Shown: positions 9,586 to 19,031 of the stretch, piece after piece
How positions within the stretch are numbered: the first letter of the stretch is position 1
Layout: every line of letters starts with the position of its first letter
Origin: Legionella donaldsonii
GTDB lineage: Bacteria > Pseudomonadota > Gammaproteobacteria > Legionellales > Legionellaceae
Length of the DNA: 64,000 nt
Direction: 5' to 3'
NCBI RefSeq assembly: GCF_900452385.1
Contig: NZ_UGOA01000001.1
Span: 1,869,501-1,933,500 of the forward strand
Position numbers and translations under genes: made by a program
Notes under the pieces: generated by a model
What the model was told of the DNA's origin: nothing
Database searches by the model: none
The model's input: only the letters and a program-made list of their open reading frames with translations

Positions 9586-10335
9586 TTACAACCACGCTCC
9601 CAAGGTGAAAACGGCAACAAAGACCAAAAAGACAATTAGTGCATGCTCTACCAAACTTTCTGCATAGGGAAGCTGTACAGACTCATTTTCACTGTTATGA
9701 GCAGCAAGTACCCCCCCCTGGCTTAAGAGAGAATCATTATTTTCCGGCGCAGAAAAAAACATTTGGATATAAAAACGAAATCCGCGCTGAAAATTACCTA
9801 CTAATAAATAGAGTAGTACAGTAATTCTTGCCGGTATCCAATCAAATAGATTAGTTAGCCATTGAGCCAATTTCGCTGTTTGCTCCTGCCCTTTACACAA
9901 TGATACCAAACGATAAGCAAGAATGGCCAAAGGACCGGCAACAATATACCAAAAAACAACCCCAAACAATTCATTATTGGCTTTAACGAAATAATTTCCC
10001 GCTACAGCCTCCTCATCCCCTTCATTTTCCTGCCTTACCGGATAAAAAGGATTCTCAGGGCCTAAACAATAATAAAAAATAGCTAAGTTAAGCAGCAATC
10101 CAATAAATCCGTAGAATAAATGACCAAAAATAAAGAGTACCAACCAGCAAATAAAGAGTATAGGCAATAAGATAGCCGCAATAAGCAGTCCTGGATGAGC
10201 CATGCCTCCCTCTTTTGGTAACCGTTGACTAAGGGCATTATAATAGGAGGAAAACCAATAAAACCGATTATGTGATAGTGAATGCACTAGAAAACGTTCA
10301 CTCAGTAAACAAAGGACAATGATCAGTAATTTCAT
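9586..10335 (-). CDS. ampE: AmpE-like inner-membrane protein
   Basis: A 249-residue polytopic membrane protein matching AmpE (beta-lactamase regulation accessory protein). Visible family features are the N-terminal LLSERFLVHS, the CLGPENPFYP motif after the second or third membrane segment, the ANNELFGVVFWYIVAGP stretch, the WIPARITVLLYLLVGNF block and a C-terminal membrane helix. Several hydrophobic segments are seen (residues about 1-15, 47-90, 125-145, 230-249). AAGGA lies 7 bases before the ATG. It starts 2 bp after the antiporter gene, so the two are likely cotranscribed. The ampD partner usual in enterobacteria is not present here. Confidence 0.85.
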   Translation of the reverse strand: MKLLIIVLCLLSERFLVHSLSHNRFYWFSSYYNALSQRLPKEGGMAHPGLLIAAILLPILFICWLVLFIFGHLFYGFIGLLLNLAIFYYCLGPENPFYPVRQENEGDEEAVAGNYFVKANNELFGVVFWYIVAGPLAILAYRLVSLCKGQEQTAKLAQWLTNLFDWIPARITVLLYLLVGNFQRGFRFYIQMFFSAPENNDSLLSQGGVLAAHNSENESVQLPYAESLVEHALIVFLVFVAVFTLGAWL

Positions 10336-10337
10336 TT

Positions 10338-11510
10338 TTAATCCTTACGCATTTTATCCGATAGGGCAATTGGTGTTGGGTATTTTAACACTACTAAATA
10401 GGACGAAACGATAAATGTCAAAATAGTTGTGGCTTGTATCAAATTCGATGCAACTTCAGAAATTAGCTTTGTGCTTAAGGCAATACTGGCAACTAAAAGA
10501 GAAAACTCACTTGCCTGCCCTAATCGCAAACCAACTTCTCTAGCCACTGTTTTTTTCTCTCCTGCTTTAACAAGTAATACATTAAATAAAAGAGGCTTAA
10601 CCAGCAACATTAAAAACGACAAAATACAGGCTGGTATAACAACCTGAGCAGCAAAACCAAAATTAAACGTTGCACCAATTGAAAAGAAAAACATAACGAG
10701 GAAAAAATCACGCAAGGGCTTCAAGCTTTCGGCGATATATAAAGAAATGGGGCTTGACGCCAAAGCAACACCTGCTACAAACGCACCAATATCTTCGGAC
10801 AGGCCTAATCGTTGCGCCAGAAACGACATACCCAGGCACCAGCCAATGGATAAAAGAAAAACATACTCTTGCGTTCTATCAAAGCGCGCTAACAGTTTCA
10901 CTAAAACATAACGCTCCACTGCAAACGCAAGTAGAGTTAAGGCGGGTAGCGCAACCCCCACCAAAATCAGATCGTCTACAGAGAATCCGGCCCCCTGCTG
11001 TGCACCATTAATGAGGATTAATACAATGATTGCAATAACGTCCTGCATAAGGAGTACGCTTATCATGACTTCACCAGTGTGCTGATGATGTAAAATCGTT
11101 GTTGGCAACAATTTGAGGCCAATAATGGTACTGGAGAACATCATTGCGGCGCCCAAAATCCATGACTCAGTCACGCTTAATCCAAACCAACGACCGATCA
11201 AGTAAGCAATAATAGCAAATAACACTGAACTGATAACGGCAATCCAGGTTATTTTTCTTAGCATATGGACTAGGTTTTGAGGCTGTAGATGTAAGCCCAA
11301 TAGAAAAAGTAGAAATACGATACCTATATCCCCGACCTGCTGCACGACGCTAACGTCTGAAACAAGTTTGAATCCCCACGGGCCTAAAACCGCACCCAAG
11401 AGAATATAAGCAACAAGCAATGACTGCTTGGTATACAGCACCAGTGTCGAAAAAATAGCTGCACCCGCAAAAATCAAAAAGATGGTATAAAAAACTTCAC
11501 CCGTTTGCAT
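10338..11510 (-). CDS. CPA2-family cation:proton antiporter
   Basis: A 390-residue membrane protein with about 12 hydrophobic segments spread over the whole length, of the monovalent cation:proton antiporter-2 family (KefB/C, RosB, YbaL). Typical parts are LLGAVLGPWGF, VGDIGIVFLLFLLGLHLQP, GAAMMFSSTIIGLKLLP, MQDVIAIIVL (the conserved QD in the ion path) and LRLGQASEFSLLVASIA. There is no C-terminal RCK/TrkA-N domain; at 390 residues it is a transport domain alone. It is the upstream gene of a pair with ampE. Ion specificity cannot be told from sequence. Confidence 0.88.
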   Translation of the reverse strand: MQTGEVFYTIFLIFAGAAIFSTLVLYTKQSLLVAYILLGAVLGPWGFKLVSDVSVVQQVGDIGIVFLLFLLGLHLQPQNLVHMLRKITWIAVISSVLFAIIAYLIGRWFGLSVTESWILGAAMMFSSTIIGLKLLPTTILHHQHTGEVMISVLLMQDVIAIIVLILINGAQQGAGFSVDDLILVGVALPALTLLAFAVERYVLVKLLARFDRTQEYVFLLSIGWCLGMSFLAQRLGLSEDIGAFVAGVALASSPISLYIAESLKPLRDFFLVMFFFSIGATFNFGFAAQVVIPACILSFLMLLVKPLLFNVLLVKAGEKKTVAREVGLRLGQASEFSLLVASIALSTKLISEVASNLIQATTILTFIVSSYLVVLKYPTPIALSDKMRKD

Positions 11511-12008
11511 AGACTTATTGCCCCATAAGTAAATAATTCAAACAATTAAGACATAAACCAACCAAAACTCTCAATGTTCGTGGCATATACCATAAAAAAT
11601 GATAGGTAGGATAACACATATCAAGTCAGACCCAATCAATTTACGCATAACATCTCTGATTTATCGAATAATATCTCATGTGAGAAGCAAAGTGGTTTTA
11701 AATTAATCATTAACGCCTCTCAGCCATTTGCCAATCTGACAGGTAGATAATGTTGTCTTCCCTATTCTTTGTAGTTTTTACTCTTGCATTAATAAAATCC
11801 TATTTTATCCCATAGGCTTATATAGCGTTTTGTTTTACAATCATTTCCCTTTGACTCTAAAAACCTATAATTTTTATGCTGGTTACTGCGTACAGAATAG
11901 ACAATTAGTAGTCAAGCTGGTAAGCTTTTTATTTTGTCCCTAAAAAAATATTACCTAGTATAAATTCCAGTCATTAACAAGCTAATAATATCAGGAGTAA
12001 TAAAGTCG
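11511..12008. other. 498-bp divergent intergenic region
   Basis: AT-rich spacer between the divergently transcribed antiporter gene and MFS gene. No open frame of note. A possible plus-strand promoter is listed separately. AGGAG at 11993-11997 serves the MFS gene. No repeat or hairpin of significance was seen. Confidence 0.6.
11851..11880 (+). promoter_or_regulatory. Possible promoter for the MFS gene
   Basis: TTGACT at 11851-11856 is followed after 18 bases by TATGCT (11875-11880). A better-looking TATAAT at 11866-11871 is only 9 bases from the TTGACT and so cannot pair with it. It lies about 130 bp before the start codon. Weak support, from motif matching only. Confidence 0.3.
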
Positions 12009-13310
12009 ATGGATTATAGCAGCACACAACCTGCCACGCCGAATCATTCCACCCTAAAATCGCTGATGCCTTGGATTGTTTGGGGTTTAAGCTGTATTTT
12101 CTATTTCTATGAATGTTTATTGCAGGTATCTCCTAGCGTGATGAGTTCAGAGCTCATGCGGGATTTTGCAGTGACCAGCCAGACTTTAGGTATCTTATCG
12201 GGCGTGTATTTTTACTCCTACGCCGCGATGCAGCTGCCAGGCGGTGTTTTAATGGATTATTTTGGCCCCCAGCGATTACTCACTATCGCAACAACAATTT
12301 GTGCAATCAGTACAATTGCCTTCGGTTTGACCGATAACTTTTTTATGGCTTGTATCGCACGCTTGATGATAGGTTTTGGTTCTGCTTTTGCTGCAGTGGG
12401 TTCAATGAAGTTGGCCGCCAACTGGTTTCCCCCACAACGATTTGCCCTTTTGACTGGAATGATGGTAACCATTGGTATGTTGGGCGCTATTGGTGGGGAA
12501 GCACCTCTCGCTTTATTAATCGACACTTATGGTTGGCGCCAAAGTATGATTATTATGGGTGTAGTGGGTCTTTTTCTCGCCATGCTAATCCTTCTGATTG
12601 CCAAAGATTCACCCCACAAATTGCCTCAGCCAACAACGCATCATGACACTGAAGAAGAACATTTGTGGCCAAGCTTGTTGACAATCGTGAAAAATCGCCA
12701 ATTATGGTTAGTTGCAGCCTATGGCGGTCTGATGTACATGGCCACACCAGTATTTTGTGGATTGTGGGGCGTACCCTTTTTAATGTTTAAGCTAAATCTT
12801 GCCAAAGCAACTGCTGCCAACTATATTTCTTTAGTATTTATTGGTTGGGCTATAGCAAGTCCACTATGGGGCATTTACTCCAACCGTATTGGCTTACGTA
12901 AACCGCCTATGTACATTGGCAGTATTGGTGCCTTGGTAACCAGTTTGTTTTTTATCTATGCTCCTGTGCAAGCAGGTTGGCCCGTACAACTATCGCTTTT
13001 CCTCTTTGGTGTTTTCTCAGCAGGCTTTTTACCCGCCTTTGCTGTGGCAAAAGAGCTATGTAGCAAACGTTATGTCGCTACAGGCCTCAGTTTCATGAAC
13101 ATGATGAATATGGTTGGTATTGCACTAGCTCAACCTATTATTGGCTTTATTCTTGACCAGTTGTGGCAAGGTAAAATTGTTGATAAGGTTCGCGTTTACC
13201 CCCTGGAGGCTTATCATATCGCACTGGCCTTGTTACCGCTTGGCATTTTGGTTTCTTTAGTCATTTTACCACGCATTAAAGAAACGCACTGTCAAAGTGT
13301 CCAGGGATAA
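12009..13310 (+). CDS. MFS transporter
   Basis: A 433-residue major facilitator with about 12 membrane helices and a short hydrophilic loop after helix 6 (DSPHKLPQPTTHHDTEEEH). The MFS signature between helices 2 and 3 is seen in LPGGVLMDYFGPQRLL and a repeat-like form in WGIYSNRIGLRKPP. Helix 4-5 has the RLMIGFGSAFAAVGSMKLAANWFP block common in COG2223-type and related carriers. The substrate is unknown. AGGAG lies 10 bases before the ATG. It is followed after 28 bp by miaB on the same strand. Confidence 0.85.
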   Translation: MDYSSTQPATPNHSTLKSLMPWIVWGLSCIFYFYECLLQVSPSVMSSELMRDFAVTSQTLGILSGVYFYSYAAMQLPGGVLMDYFGPQRLLTIATTICAISTIAFGLTDNFFMACIARLMIGFGSAFAAVGSMKLAANWFPPQRFALLTGMMVTIGMLGAIGGEAPLALLIDTYGWRQSMIIMGVVGLFLAMLILLIAKDSPHKLPQPTTHHDTEEEHLWPSLLTIVKNRQLWLVAAYGGLMYMATPVFCGLWGVPFLMFKLNLAKATAANYISLVFIGWAIASPLWGIYSNRIGLRKPPMYIGSIGALVTSLFFIYAPVQAGWPVQLSLFLFGVFSAGFLPAFAVAKELCSKRYVATGLSFMNMMNMVGIALAQPIIGFILDQLWQGKIVDKVRVYPLEAYHIALALLPLGILVSLVILPRIKETHCQSVQG

Positions 13311-13338
13311 GATTTGTATTGTTTTAAAGTAGAGCATT

Positions 13339-14670
13339 ATGGCAAAAAAACTTTTTATTAAAACAAATGGCTGCCAGATGAATGAATACGATTCATCTAA
13401 AATGGCTGAGGTTTTGCTGCAATCACATGGCTTGGAGAAAACTGAGTCGGTTGAAGAAGCTGATGTTATTCTCCTAAATACTTGTTCCATTCGTGAAAAG
13501 GCACAAGAGAAGGTATTTTCTCAATTAGGCCAATGGCGTGAATTTAAACAGAAAAATCCCCATGTAGTGATTGGTGTTGGCGGTTGTGTTGCCAGCCAGG
13601 AAGGTGCAGATATTATCAAGCGCGCCCCTTATGTGGATTTGGTTTTTGGACCACAAACGCTTCATCGCCTGCCGACTTTACTTAATGAGCGTTTAAGCAG
13701 CAAAAAACCGGTGGTTGATATTAGTTTTCCGGAAATTGAAAAATTTGACCATTTGCCTGCCCCGCGCGCCGAAGGACCTGTTGCCTTTGTGTCAATTATG
13801 GAGGGCTGCAGCAAATACTGTAGCTATTGCGTAGTTCCTTATACTCGAGGGGAAGAAATTAGCCGTCCTTTTGATGATGTTTTGGCCGAATGCTACCATT
13901 TGGCAACTCAAGGTGTACGCGAGATTAATCTTTTAGGACAAAATGTTAATGATTATCGCGGCCCCATGAATAACGGTGAAATTGCTGATTTAGCCCTGTT
14001 GATCCATTATCTGGCAGCTATTGATGGCATAGGCCGTATCCGCTTTACAACGTCTCATCCTTTGGCGTTTTCCGATAATTTGATTAATGCCTACGCTGAA
14101 GTTCCGGAACTGGCTAACCATCTCCATTTACCTATACAAAGCGGCTCAGATAAGATTTTGTCAATGATGAAGCGCGGCTATACAGCAATGGAATTCAAAT
14201 CAAAGATCCGTAAGTTGCGCAAAATCAGACCGGATATTCGTCTATCGACTGACATCATTGTTGGGTTCCCCGGCGAAACAGACAAGGATTTTCAGGATAC
14301 GATGGATCTGGTTCATGAAATTGGTTTTGATACTTCATTTAGCTTTATCTTTAGTCCACGCCCAGGAACACCAGCCGCTAATTTAGCGGATGAAACACCT
14401 ATGGAAGTGAAAAAACAGCGTTTACAAATCCTGCAAAACCGTCTTCTCATGCAGGCATCACGTTATAGCCAAGCGCTGGTAGGCAATACACAGCGCATTT
14501 TAGTTACTGGTACTTCCAAGAAAGATTCACAGCAATTGGCAGGCCGAACTGAGTGCAATCGTGTTGTAAACTTTGATGGTCCTCACGAATTGATAGGCCA
14601 ATTTGCCAATGTTCACATTAGTGAGGCATTGCCTAATTCACTTCGTGGCAGACTGGTGCAAGGCGAGTAA
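13339..14670 (+). CDS. miaB: tRNA-2-methylthio-N6-dimethylallyladenosine synthase
   Basis: Radical-SAM methylthiotransferase that modifies A37 of tRNAs reading UNN codons. The 443-residue protein has the UPF0004 N-terminal domain ([45 protein letters not shown] with the three cysteines of the auxiliary cluster), the radical-SAM CSKYCSYC triad, the [12 protein letters not shown] block and a C-terminal TRAM domain. Length is normal. The start ATG lies directly before the first motif. The rluD start follows 13 bp after its stop. Confidence 0.97.
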   Translation: MAKKLFIKTNGCQMNEYDSSKMAEVLLQSHGLEKTESVEEADVILLNTCSIREKAQEKVFSQLGQWREFKQKNPHVVIGVGGCVASQEGADIIKRAPYVDLVFGPQTLHRLPTLLNERLSSKKPVVDISFPEIEKFDHLPAPRAEGPVAFVSIMEGCSKYCSYCVVPYTRGEEISRPFDDVLAECYHLATQGVREINLLGQNVNDYRGPMNNGEIADLALLIHYLAAIDGIGRIRFTTSHPLAFSDNLINAYAEVPELANHLHLPIQSGSDKILSMMKRGYTAMEFKSKIRKLRKIRPDIRLSTDIIVGFPGETDKDFQDTMDLVHEIGFDTSFSFIFSPRPGTPAANLADETPMEVKKQRLQILQNRLLMQASRYSQALVGNTQRILVTGTSKKDSQQLAGRTECNRVVNFDGPHELIGQFANVHISEALPNSLRGRLVQGE

Positions 14671-14683
14671 ATCGTTAACTATT

Positions 14684-15643
14684 ATGTCTGATTCGATTAG
14701 TGAACAGCTTATTATCCCGCGTGAATACCACGGGCAACGCCTCGATGTGGTACTCGCGCAGCTTTTTCCCACTTATTCACGCTCCCAACTAAGCACCTGG
14801 CTTAAAGAAGGGGCTATCACCTTGAATCAACGTCAGTGCAAACCTAAAGACAAAGTATTGGGCGGCGAACAAATTAATCTATCGATTGCTTTTGAAACCC
14901 AGACAAACAGTGATATCTATCAGCCAGAAGCTATTCCACTAGCTATTATTTATGAAGATGAGCAATTATTGGTAATCAATAAACCGGCCGGATTAGTCGT
15001 CCATCCGGGAGCCGGTAACCGCGAACATACCTTGGTGAATGCTCTCTTATATCATGCCCCTGCTCTACAGCATTTATCCAGGGCAGGTATAGTTCATCGA
15101 CTGGATAAAGATACAACAGGATTATTAGTGGTAGCTAAAACACTGACAGCACATACCCATCTCGTCCGGCAAATGCAAGCACGTGAAATCCAACGCCGTT
15201 ATATCACCCTCGTACAAGGCCATTTAATTTCGGGCGGTGAAATTGCTACCTTTTACGGCCGCCATCCCAGAAATCGTTTAAAGATGGCGGTCTGTGCACA
15301 AGGTAGAGAAGCGATTACACTTTATTCGATCCGCAAACATTATCAGGATTTTACTTTACTCGATGTCCAGTTAATGACGGGGCGTACCCATCAAATCCGC
15401 GTTCATATGGCTCATCTTAATCACCCCGTTGTAGGTGATCAACTTTATGGCGGCAGGATGCGTTTCCCCGCACAAGCATCAGCAGAGTTAAGACAACTTT
15501 TATGTCAGTTTCAACGGCAAGCCTTACATGCCTCCTTGTTGTCATTTTTTCACCCCGAGAGTGAGGAACAATTGACATTTGAAGCGCCTTTACCTGATGA
15601 TTTTCAAACACTTCTTAATTTTTTGGATGATTATTTTGGCTAA
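14684..15643 (+). CDS. rluD: 23S rRNA pseudouridine synthase D
   Basis: Makes pseudouridines in helix 69 of 23S rRNA. From the chosen ATG (MSDSISEQL) it has 319 residues: an S4 RNA-binding domain (RLDVVLAQLFPTYSRSQLSTW) followed by the RluA-type catalytic domain with the active-site Asp in HRLDKDTTGLLVVAK, plus GLVVHPGAGN and TGRTHQIRVHMAHL. The open frame extends 27 codons upstream inside miaB, but that extension has no homology to the family. The end overlaps the next gene by 17 bp. Confidence 0.95.
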   Translation: MSDSISEQLIIPREYHGQRLDVVLAQLFPTYSRSQLSTWLKEGAITLNQRQCKPKDKVLGGEQINLSIAFETQTNSDIYQPEAIPLAIIYEDEQLLVINKPAGLVVHPGAGNREHTLVNALLYHAPALQHLSRAGIVHRLDKDTTGLLVVAKTLTAHTHLVRQMQAREIQRRYITLVQGHLISGGEIATFYGRHPRNRLKMAVCAQGREAITLYSIRKHYQDFTLLDVQLMTGRTHQIRVHMAHLNHPVVGDQLYGGRMRFPAQASAELRQLLCQFQRQALHASLLSFFHPESEEQLTFEAPLPDDFQTLLNFLDDYFG

Positions 15644-16379
15644 TCTTTATGCTAATTGGCCGGCACCGGCGAATGTATCGGCTCTCACTACAATGCGAAC
15701 GCCAGGATTCAGCAAACCACCCTTTGATGCGAATAACCTGGGTTTTCACGTCGGAGATGACAAACAGGTTGTTGCTTCTAATCGACAAGCACTAAAAGCA
15801 CGTTTGGAGTTACCCAACGAGCCGGAATGGCTAGAACAGGTCCATAGCAATCTTTGCGTGTTAGTTGAAGAAGAAGAAAATCGTACTGCAGATGCAGCCA
15901 TTACACGTAGTCCTCACCATACACTGGCAATCATGACTGCCGACTGCCTGCCTATTCTCCTCTGTAATCAAGAGGGGACGGAAATTGCAGCTATCCACGC
16001 TGGCTGGCGAGGTTTAGTCAATGGCATCGTTGAAAATACCATTACTAAAATGCTTAGTGAACCAACGCAGTTACTGGCCTGGATTGGACCTGGCATCTGC
16101 CAGTCTTGTTATGAGGTCGGCGATGAAGTTTTACAGGCTTACCAAGATCGCTATCCGTTTGCGACAAACTCGTTTCTTCCGAATGAAAAGAAAAAATGGC
16201 AGGTCAATTTGCCCCATTTGGCGGAGCAGATCCTGTATAATATAGGTGTATTTGCTGTTTATCAGTCAAAAAAATGCACATTTGAGCAAAAAAATGAGTT
16301 CTATTCCTATCGCCGGGAGCAACAAACGGGTAGAATGGCTACACTCATTTGGTTTAACGCAACACATCAGGATAAATAG
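15627..16379 (+). CDS. YfiH/LACC1-family multicopper-type oxidoreductase/purine nucleoside enzyme
   Basis: A roughly 250-residue protein of the DUF152 family (YfiH, YlmD, human LACC1), several members of which act on purine nucleosides as well as phenols. Metal-site motifs are AIMTADCLPILLCN and IHAGWRGLVNGIVENTI, with GPGICQSCYEVGDEV further on. It overlaps the end of rluD by 17 bp, an order (rluD-yfiH) common in proteobacteria. The exact start is uncertain: ATG at 15627 or TTG at 15636, both before the conserved YANWPAP segment; no clear ribosome binding site decides it. Confidence 0.88.
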   Translation: MIILANLYANWPAPANVSALTTMRTPGFSKPPFDANNLGFHVGDDKQVVASNRQALKARLELPNEPEWLEQVHSNLCVLVEEEENRTADAAITRSPHHTLAIMTADCLPILLCNQEGTEIAAIHAGWRGLVNGIVENTITKMLSEPTQLLAWIGPGICQSCYEVGDEVLQAYQDRYPFATNSFLPNEKKKWQVNLPHLAEQILYNIGVFAVYQSKKCTFEQKNEFYSYRREQQTGRMATLIWFNATHQDK

Positions 16380-16382
16380 AAT

Positions 16383-17753
16383 ATGAGTAATAAAATTCGT
16401 ATGCTAGTAAAAGCCCTGCTTTTATCTATGCTTGCTTTTACCGCATCGGCTGAAGAAGCTAAAACAATGGCGAGCCTTGCCCCCGTATTGAAAAATGCAA
16501 TGCCGGCTATTGTCAACGTTGCTGTACAAGGCGTTATTCAAATTAATCCCGCAGCGTCTGACGAAGAAGGTGGCGATGAGCCTCAGGACAGACAGCTAGT
16601 CCCGGAAAAACCCCGCAAATTCCAGAGCATTGGCTCAGGTGTTGTTGTTGACCCTAAACACGGTGTCATTATTACCAATGATCACGTCATTCGAAATGCT
16701 ACATTAATTACGGTTACCTTACATGACGGCCGACGTTTAAAAGCGAAATTGATTGGTGGTGACAGTGACACAGATATTGCGGTTTTAAAAGTCGAAGCCA
16801 AAAACCTCAAAAGTTTGCCAATCGGTGATTCAGACAAAGCAGAAGTGGGAGATTTTGTTGTCGCTATCGGTAATCCTTTTGGTTTGAACAGCTTTGGCAA
16901 TAGTCAAACAGCGACCTTTGGTATTATCAGTGCCACCAAGCGTAGTGATCTGAACATTGAAGGGGTAGAAAACTTTATTCAGACTGATGCAGCGATTAAC
17001 CCTGGAAACTCTGGAGGTGCATTAGTCAATGCTAAAGGAGAGTTAATTGGTATTAATACCGCCATTATTTCTCCTTATGGCGGCAATGTGGGTATTGGTT
17101 TTGCTATTCCTATCAATATGGCAAAAGATGTCGCTCAACAATTAATTCGATATGGTTCAATTCACCGTGGACTGATGGGTATTTTCGTACAACATCTTAC
17201 CCCTGAACTGGCTCAGGCAATGGGTTACCCAGAAGACTTCCAGGGTGCCATTGTTTCACAGGTTAATGAAAACTCACCTGCTGAAAAGGCAGGTTTAAAA
17301 CCTGGTGATATCATTATCAAAATTAATGATACGAATATAACCCAGGCTACTCAGGTAAAAACGACTATTGGACTGCTACGTGTCGGCAGTGAAGCCAGAA
17401 TAACGGTAAAACGCGACGGTAAAGAAATGACTTTAAGCGCCGTTGTCACCGACATTAAAAAGCACGAACAAAAGTTACAAGCTAGTAATCCATTTCTTTA
17501 TGGCCTCGCTCTCAAGAATTTTGAACAAGATTCTCCTTTGCACGGGCATGTAACGGGCATACAAGTGGTTGGAGCTTCTGAAAATAGTGCCGGATGGCGA
17601 GCAGGTTTAAGACCAGGCGACATCATCATTGCCGCCAATAAACAGCCAACTACCAATGTTAGGTCGTTACAAACGATAGCCCAGCAAAAGAAACAACAAC
17701 TACTTGTTCAAGTATTACGCGGCCCAGGCGCGCTCTACGTCTTGATCATTTAG
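16383..17753 (+). CDS. degQ: Periplasmic serine endoprotease, DegQ/HtrA family
   Basis: Envelope quality-control protease and chaperone. The 456 residues comprise a signal peptide (cut near ASA, residue 23), a trypsin-like domain with the catalytic triad His101 (NDHVIRN), Asp131 (SDTDIAVLK) and Ser210 (NPGNSGGAL), and two PDZ domains (about residues 265-355 and 365-456, each with a PGDII loop). The L1-type insert EEGGDEPQDRQL near residue 60 is short, favouring DegQ over DegP. Legionella DegQ is known to assemble into large cages. It follows the YfiH gene by 3 bp. Confidence 0.93.
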   Translation: MSNKIRMLVKALLLSMLAFTASAEEAKTMASLAPVLKNAMPAIVNVAVQGVIQINPAASDEEGGDEPQDRQLVPEKPRKFQSIGSGVVVDPKHGVIITNDHVIRNATLITVTLHDGRRLKAKLIGGDSDTDIAVLKVEAKNLKSLPIGDSDKAEVGDFVVAIGNPFGLNSFGNSQTATFGIISATKRSDLNIEGVENFIQTDAAINPGNSGGALVNAKGELIGINTAIISPYGGNVGIGFAIPINMAKDVAQQLIRYGSIHRGLMGIFVQHLTPELAQAMGYPEDFQGAIVSQVNENSPAEKAGLKPGDIIIKINDTNITQATQVKTTIGLLRVGSEARITVKRDGKEMTLSAVVTDIKKHEQKLQASNPFLYGLALKNFEQDSPLHGHVTGIQVVGASENSAGWRAGLRPGDIIIAANKQPTTNVRSLQTIAQQKKQQLLVQVLRGPGALYVLII

Positions 17754-18225
17754 CCTTTCTAACCGAAGGTTGGGTGCAAACTCAACCTTCAAACCCTTCT
17801 CATTAACCTCTCTCACTTTCGTGCAGAATAACTCAATTTCCCTGTAATCCAGTTTGAGCCATAATAGCGGCTGTATAGGACGCTCTCGTCAGCTATAGTA
17901 TATTTGCGTCATTTTACTGTTCTTATCGCCTGAATGCCTTCACCAGAAAGGCCCTATTTGCAGTGGGTAGGTCGAAAATACAGGCCTATCTTTTGCTGAT
18001 AGTCAGCGTTGGCTGATAATCAAAGTGATTGTCCTAGTAAAGCACAAGCTCTGAATTTTCAATTAATGCATGAACTCTTGCTGATTATAGCTTGATAGGC
18101 CGAACCGAGATCATCAATGAAGAGGTGTTCTCTAGCCTTTAACTCAAGGAAATAACCTCCCTTCTTAATCTCTTTTACGAATCTTGTGATAAACTCAAAA
18201 GTATGATGGCAACAGGATGAGCCTG
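17754..18225. other. 470-bp intergenic region after degQ
   Basis: Holds a hairpin at 17765-17790 (GAAGGTTG facing CAACCTTC), probably the degQ terminator although no T run follows, and a second inverted repeat at 17949-17987 (AGGCC...TATTT facing AAATA...GGCCT). A minus-strand open frame of 77 codons (18059-18292) overlaps the next gene's start and is not convincing. No RNA gene was recognised. Confidence 0.5.
17765..17790. terminator. Hairpin after degQ
   Basis: An 8-bp perfect stem (GAAGGTTG/CAACCTTC), extended by an inner GT/AC pair, begins 12 bases after the degQ stop. It lacks a following T tract, so termination would be inefficient or Rho-assisted. Confidence 0.5.
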
Positions 18226-18960
18226 ATGAAAGCAATTCGCTACCTGACTGTGCTGATTGTCTTGCTGAGTATGCCCCTATATGGGACTCCATTAAAAATT
18301 GCAGTTTCAGTTTATGATCCGCCCTTTGTTCTTCAGGAAGCCCAGGGACATTTCCATGGTTTTGATATCGCGATGATGCAATATGTTTGCAAGGAGTTAA
18401 AGCGCCCTTGCCAGTTTGTACCTATTCTGGACAGACACTTGCTAGACGCCGTAGAACATGGTGAGGCCAATGTGGCAGCCAGCTCCATTCTTATTTCGGT
18501 TTCTCGCGCTAATCAGGTCAATTTTTCATCACCCTATCTGGCCAGTAAAGTGCGTTTTGTCTCGCTAAGAAAAGTTGGGCAACAATCAAGTGAAATAGCG
18601 ACCTTCTCCAAGAAAAAAATTGGTATGGCTGACAAGGCATTAGCAGAACAGATCGAGCAGCTTGGAACATTGAATGCAAAAATCATTTTGTTTAAGCAAC
18701 ATGACACGCTGGTTCAAGCACTGTTGCGAAAAAAAATAGACTTCGCCTTGATGCCTCATCATATTGCGGAACACTGGCATCTTCACTCAGCGGGATTAAT
18801 CCAATTTGTTGGTGAGCCCTTGTATTTAGGTTTGGGGGTTGCCGTTGCCGTTAATCGGAAGGATGTTAAATTATTGAGTGATATCAATATCGCGTTGTTC
18901 CACTATCAGGCCAGCAATGAGTTTAAAAAAGATTTCGAAACTTATTTACTGACCTATTAA
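18226..18960 (+). CDS. Amino-acid-type periplasmic solute-binding protein (SBP_bac_3)
   Basis: A 244-residue protein with a clear signal peptide (cleavage after about LYG, residue 24) and the type-3 solute-binding fold: LKIAVSVYDPPFV at the mature N-terminus, FHGFDIAMMQYVCKEL, and VAASSILISVSRANQVNFSSPYL, the usual ligand-binding signature. The ATG at 18226 is preferred over the one at 18217 because AGGA lies 8 bases before it. No permease or ATPase genes are nearby, so it is an orphan binding protein; it could serve a distant ABC transporter or act as a sensor. The ligand is unknown. Confidence 0.8.
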   Translation: MKAIRYLTVLIVLLSMPLYGTPLKIAVSVYDPPFVLQEAQGHFHGFDIAMMQYVCKELKRPCQFVPILDRHLLDAVEHGEANVAASSILISVSRANQVNFSSPYLASKVRFVSLRKVGQQSSEIATFSKKKIGMADKALAEQIEQLGTLNAKIILFKQHDTLVQALLRKKIDFALMPHHIAEHWHLHSAGLIQFVGEPLYLGLGVAVAVNRKDVKLLSDINIALFHYQASNEFKKDFETYLLTY

Positions 18961-19031
18961 GACAACCTACCCCAATCAAAGTTGATAGCATTAGAGCTGG
19001 TTAATTCTAGAATCACCAGCTCTTTCTAAAG

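Noticed and set aside
11851-11871. TTGACT followed by a perfect TATAAT
   Set aside because: Spacing is only 9 bases, too short for a sigma-70 promoter; only the later TATGCT was kept as a weak candidate.
18059-18292. 77-codon minus-strand frame between degQ and the binding-protein gene
   Set aside because: It overlaps the start and signal peptide of the well-supported plus-strand gene, has no ribosome binding site and no recognisable features.
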